Source: Acidobacteriota bacterium (GTDB lineage: Bacteria; Acidobacteriota; Vicinamibacteria; Vicinamibacterales; UBA2999). Taken from it: a stretch of DNA of 36,679 nucleotides. The notes below the pieces were generated by a model that was given only the letters and a program-made list of their open reading frames with translations, did no database searches and was not told the origin of the DNA. Of the stretch, positions 36,173-36,679 are shown one piece after another. Position 1 is the first letter of the stretch; every line of letters starts with the position of its first letter. The DNA lies in assembly GCA_027622905.1 (NCBI GenBank), contig JAQBVV010000018.1, positions 1 through 36,679 on the forward strand, written 5' to 3'. The position numbers and the translations under genes were made by a program.

Positions 36173-36679
36173 ATGCATCGCCAGTGGATCGCGCTGGTTG
36201 CGGTTGCCGCGTTCGCGTCTGCGTGTGCGAACGAACCCGCCGACAACGAACCCGGCGGTACAGCTGTGGTGTACGAGGGCGCACTGTTGATCCCCGGAGA
36301 CGGGTCGGCGCCGATCGAACAGTCCGCGTTTGTCGTCGACGGCGGCATGATCACGCAGGTCGGCACGGCAGGCCAGCTTGACGTTCCTGATGACGCCGCC
36401 CATGTTGATTTAACCGGTAAGACGGTCATGCCCGCCTTGATCGGCGCCCATGGCCACGTCGGCTACCAAGAAGGCACGACCTACTCGATCGAGAACTACT
36501 CGCGGGAAACCATCTACAACGATCTGCGCCGCGCCGCGTACTTCGGCCTCGGAACGGCGATGACCATGGGGATCGACACTCCGGCGTTTGTCTATGACAT
36601 TCGCGACGAGACCGCTGGTGGTACGGCGGGCGTCCCTCGCCTGCGGACCGCCTGCTCCGGCATCGGTGGGCCGCTTGCG
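36173..36679 (+). CDS. amidohydrolase-family lipoprotein, 5' part
   Basis: The gene runs off the window's right end after 169 codons without a stop. AGGAGG before ATG 36173 gives a good ribosome site. The signal peptide ends in the lipobox ASAC (Cys18), so it is an exported lipoprotein. Then comes the amidohydrolase entry fold: VVYEGALLIPGDGSAPIE, FVVDGGMITQVG, and the metal-binding HGH in MPALIGAHGHVGY at about 88-90. Usual family members of this layout hydrolyse dipeptides, imides or related amides outside the cytoplasm. The rest of the metal site is beyond the window, so activity cannot be judged. Confidence 0.88.
   Translation, partial: MHRQWIALVAVAAFASACANEPADNEPGGTAVVYEGALLIPGDGSAPIEQSAFVVDGGMITQVGTAGQLDVPDDAAHVDLTGKTVMPALIGAHGHVGYQEGTTYSIENYSRETIYNDLRRAAYFGLGTAMTMGIDTPAFVYDIRDETAGGTAGVPRLRTACSGIGGPLA

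Overview
The window is GC-rich, densely packed bacterial DNA with a Gram-negative character: outer-membrane barrel, lipoproteins, secreted proteins, BAM-type C-terminal Phe. VWA proteins of the kind called VWFA-related Acidobacterial domain, a truncated copy of what I recall as an acidobacterial secreted-protein family, and the gene mix point to Acidobacteriota, probably a Vicinamibacteria-like lineage. This is inference, not a database result. No tRNA, rRNA, CRISPR array, transposase or integrase was seen.

Layout. (1) 1-5560, + strand: a tight housekeeping run, pyrE-truA-uppS-cdsA-dxr-rseP, linking pyrimidine and tRNA modification to isoprenoid, lipid-carrier and phospholipid synthesis and to regulated intramembrane proteolysis. 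(2) 5584-9105, + strand: exported proteins (glycine-zipper protein, beta-barrel, Tyr/Pro-rich protein) ending in a broken gene with a 10-G tract. (3) 9117-12895: single genes in mixed orientation: gluQ, a B3-type metallo-beta-lactamase-fold protein with a strong terminator, a secreted unknown, and a lipoprotein with two carboxymuconolactone-decarboxylase domains. (4) 12942-18808, - strand: a relic of the hemL 3' end, then lpd, sucB and sucA (2-oxoglutarate dehydrogenase complex, transcribed sucA-sucB-lpd). (5) 18937-27961, - strand: a haem biosynthesis operon transcribed VWA-VWA-hemX/ccsA-hemA-hemC-cobA/hemD-hemB-hemL, with 1-4 base overlaps between several genes. (6) 28124-31492, + strand: F0 genes of the ATP synthase (atpZ/I, a second small membrane protein, atpB, atpE, atpF), then directly a flippase-like membrane protein instead of the F1 genes. 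(7) 31615-35920, + strand: an accessory acyl-CoA module (acyl-CoA dehydrogenase, class III CoA-transferase, MaoC dehydratase, MmgE/PrpD). (8) 36173 to the end: the start of a lipoprotein amidohydrolase.

The most unusual things are structural. A roughly 105-bp palindrome-rich element occurs twice (20281-20387 and 36007-36112), 15.7 kb apart, with nested hairpins kept despite base changes. A roughly 95% identical, frameshifted copy of the last 143 bp of hemL lies 6 kb from the intact gene, so that direct repeats bracket the sucA-sucB-lpd block; this suggests the block was inserted or moved by recombination at hemL. Also notable are the split F0/F1 arrangement, two hairpins before atpE, and back-to-back promoters between the haem and ATP synthase operons.
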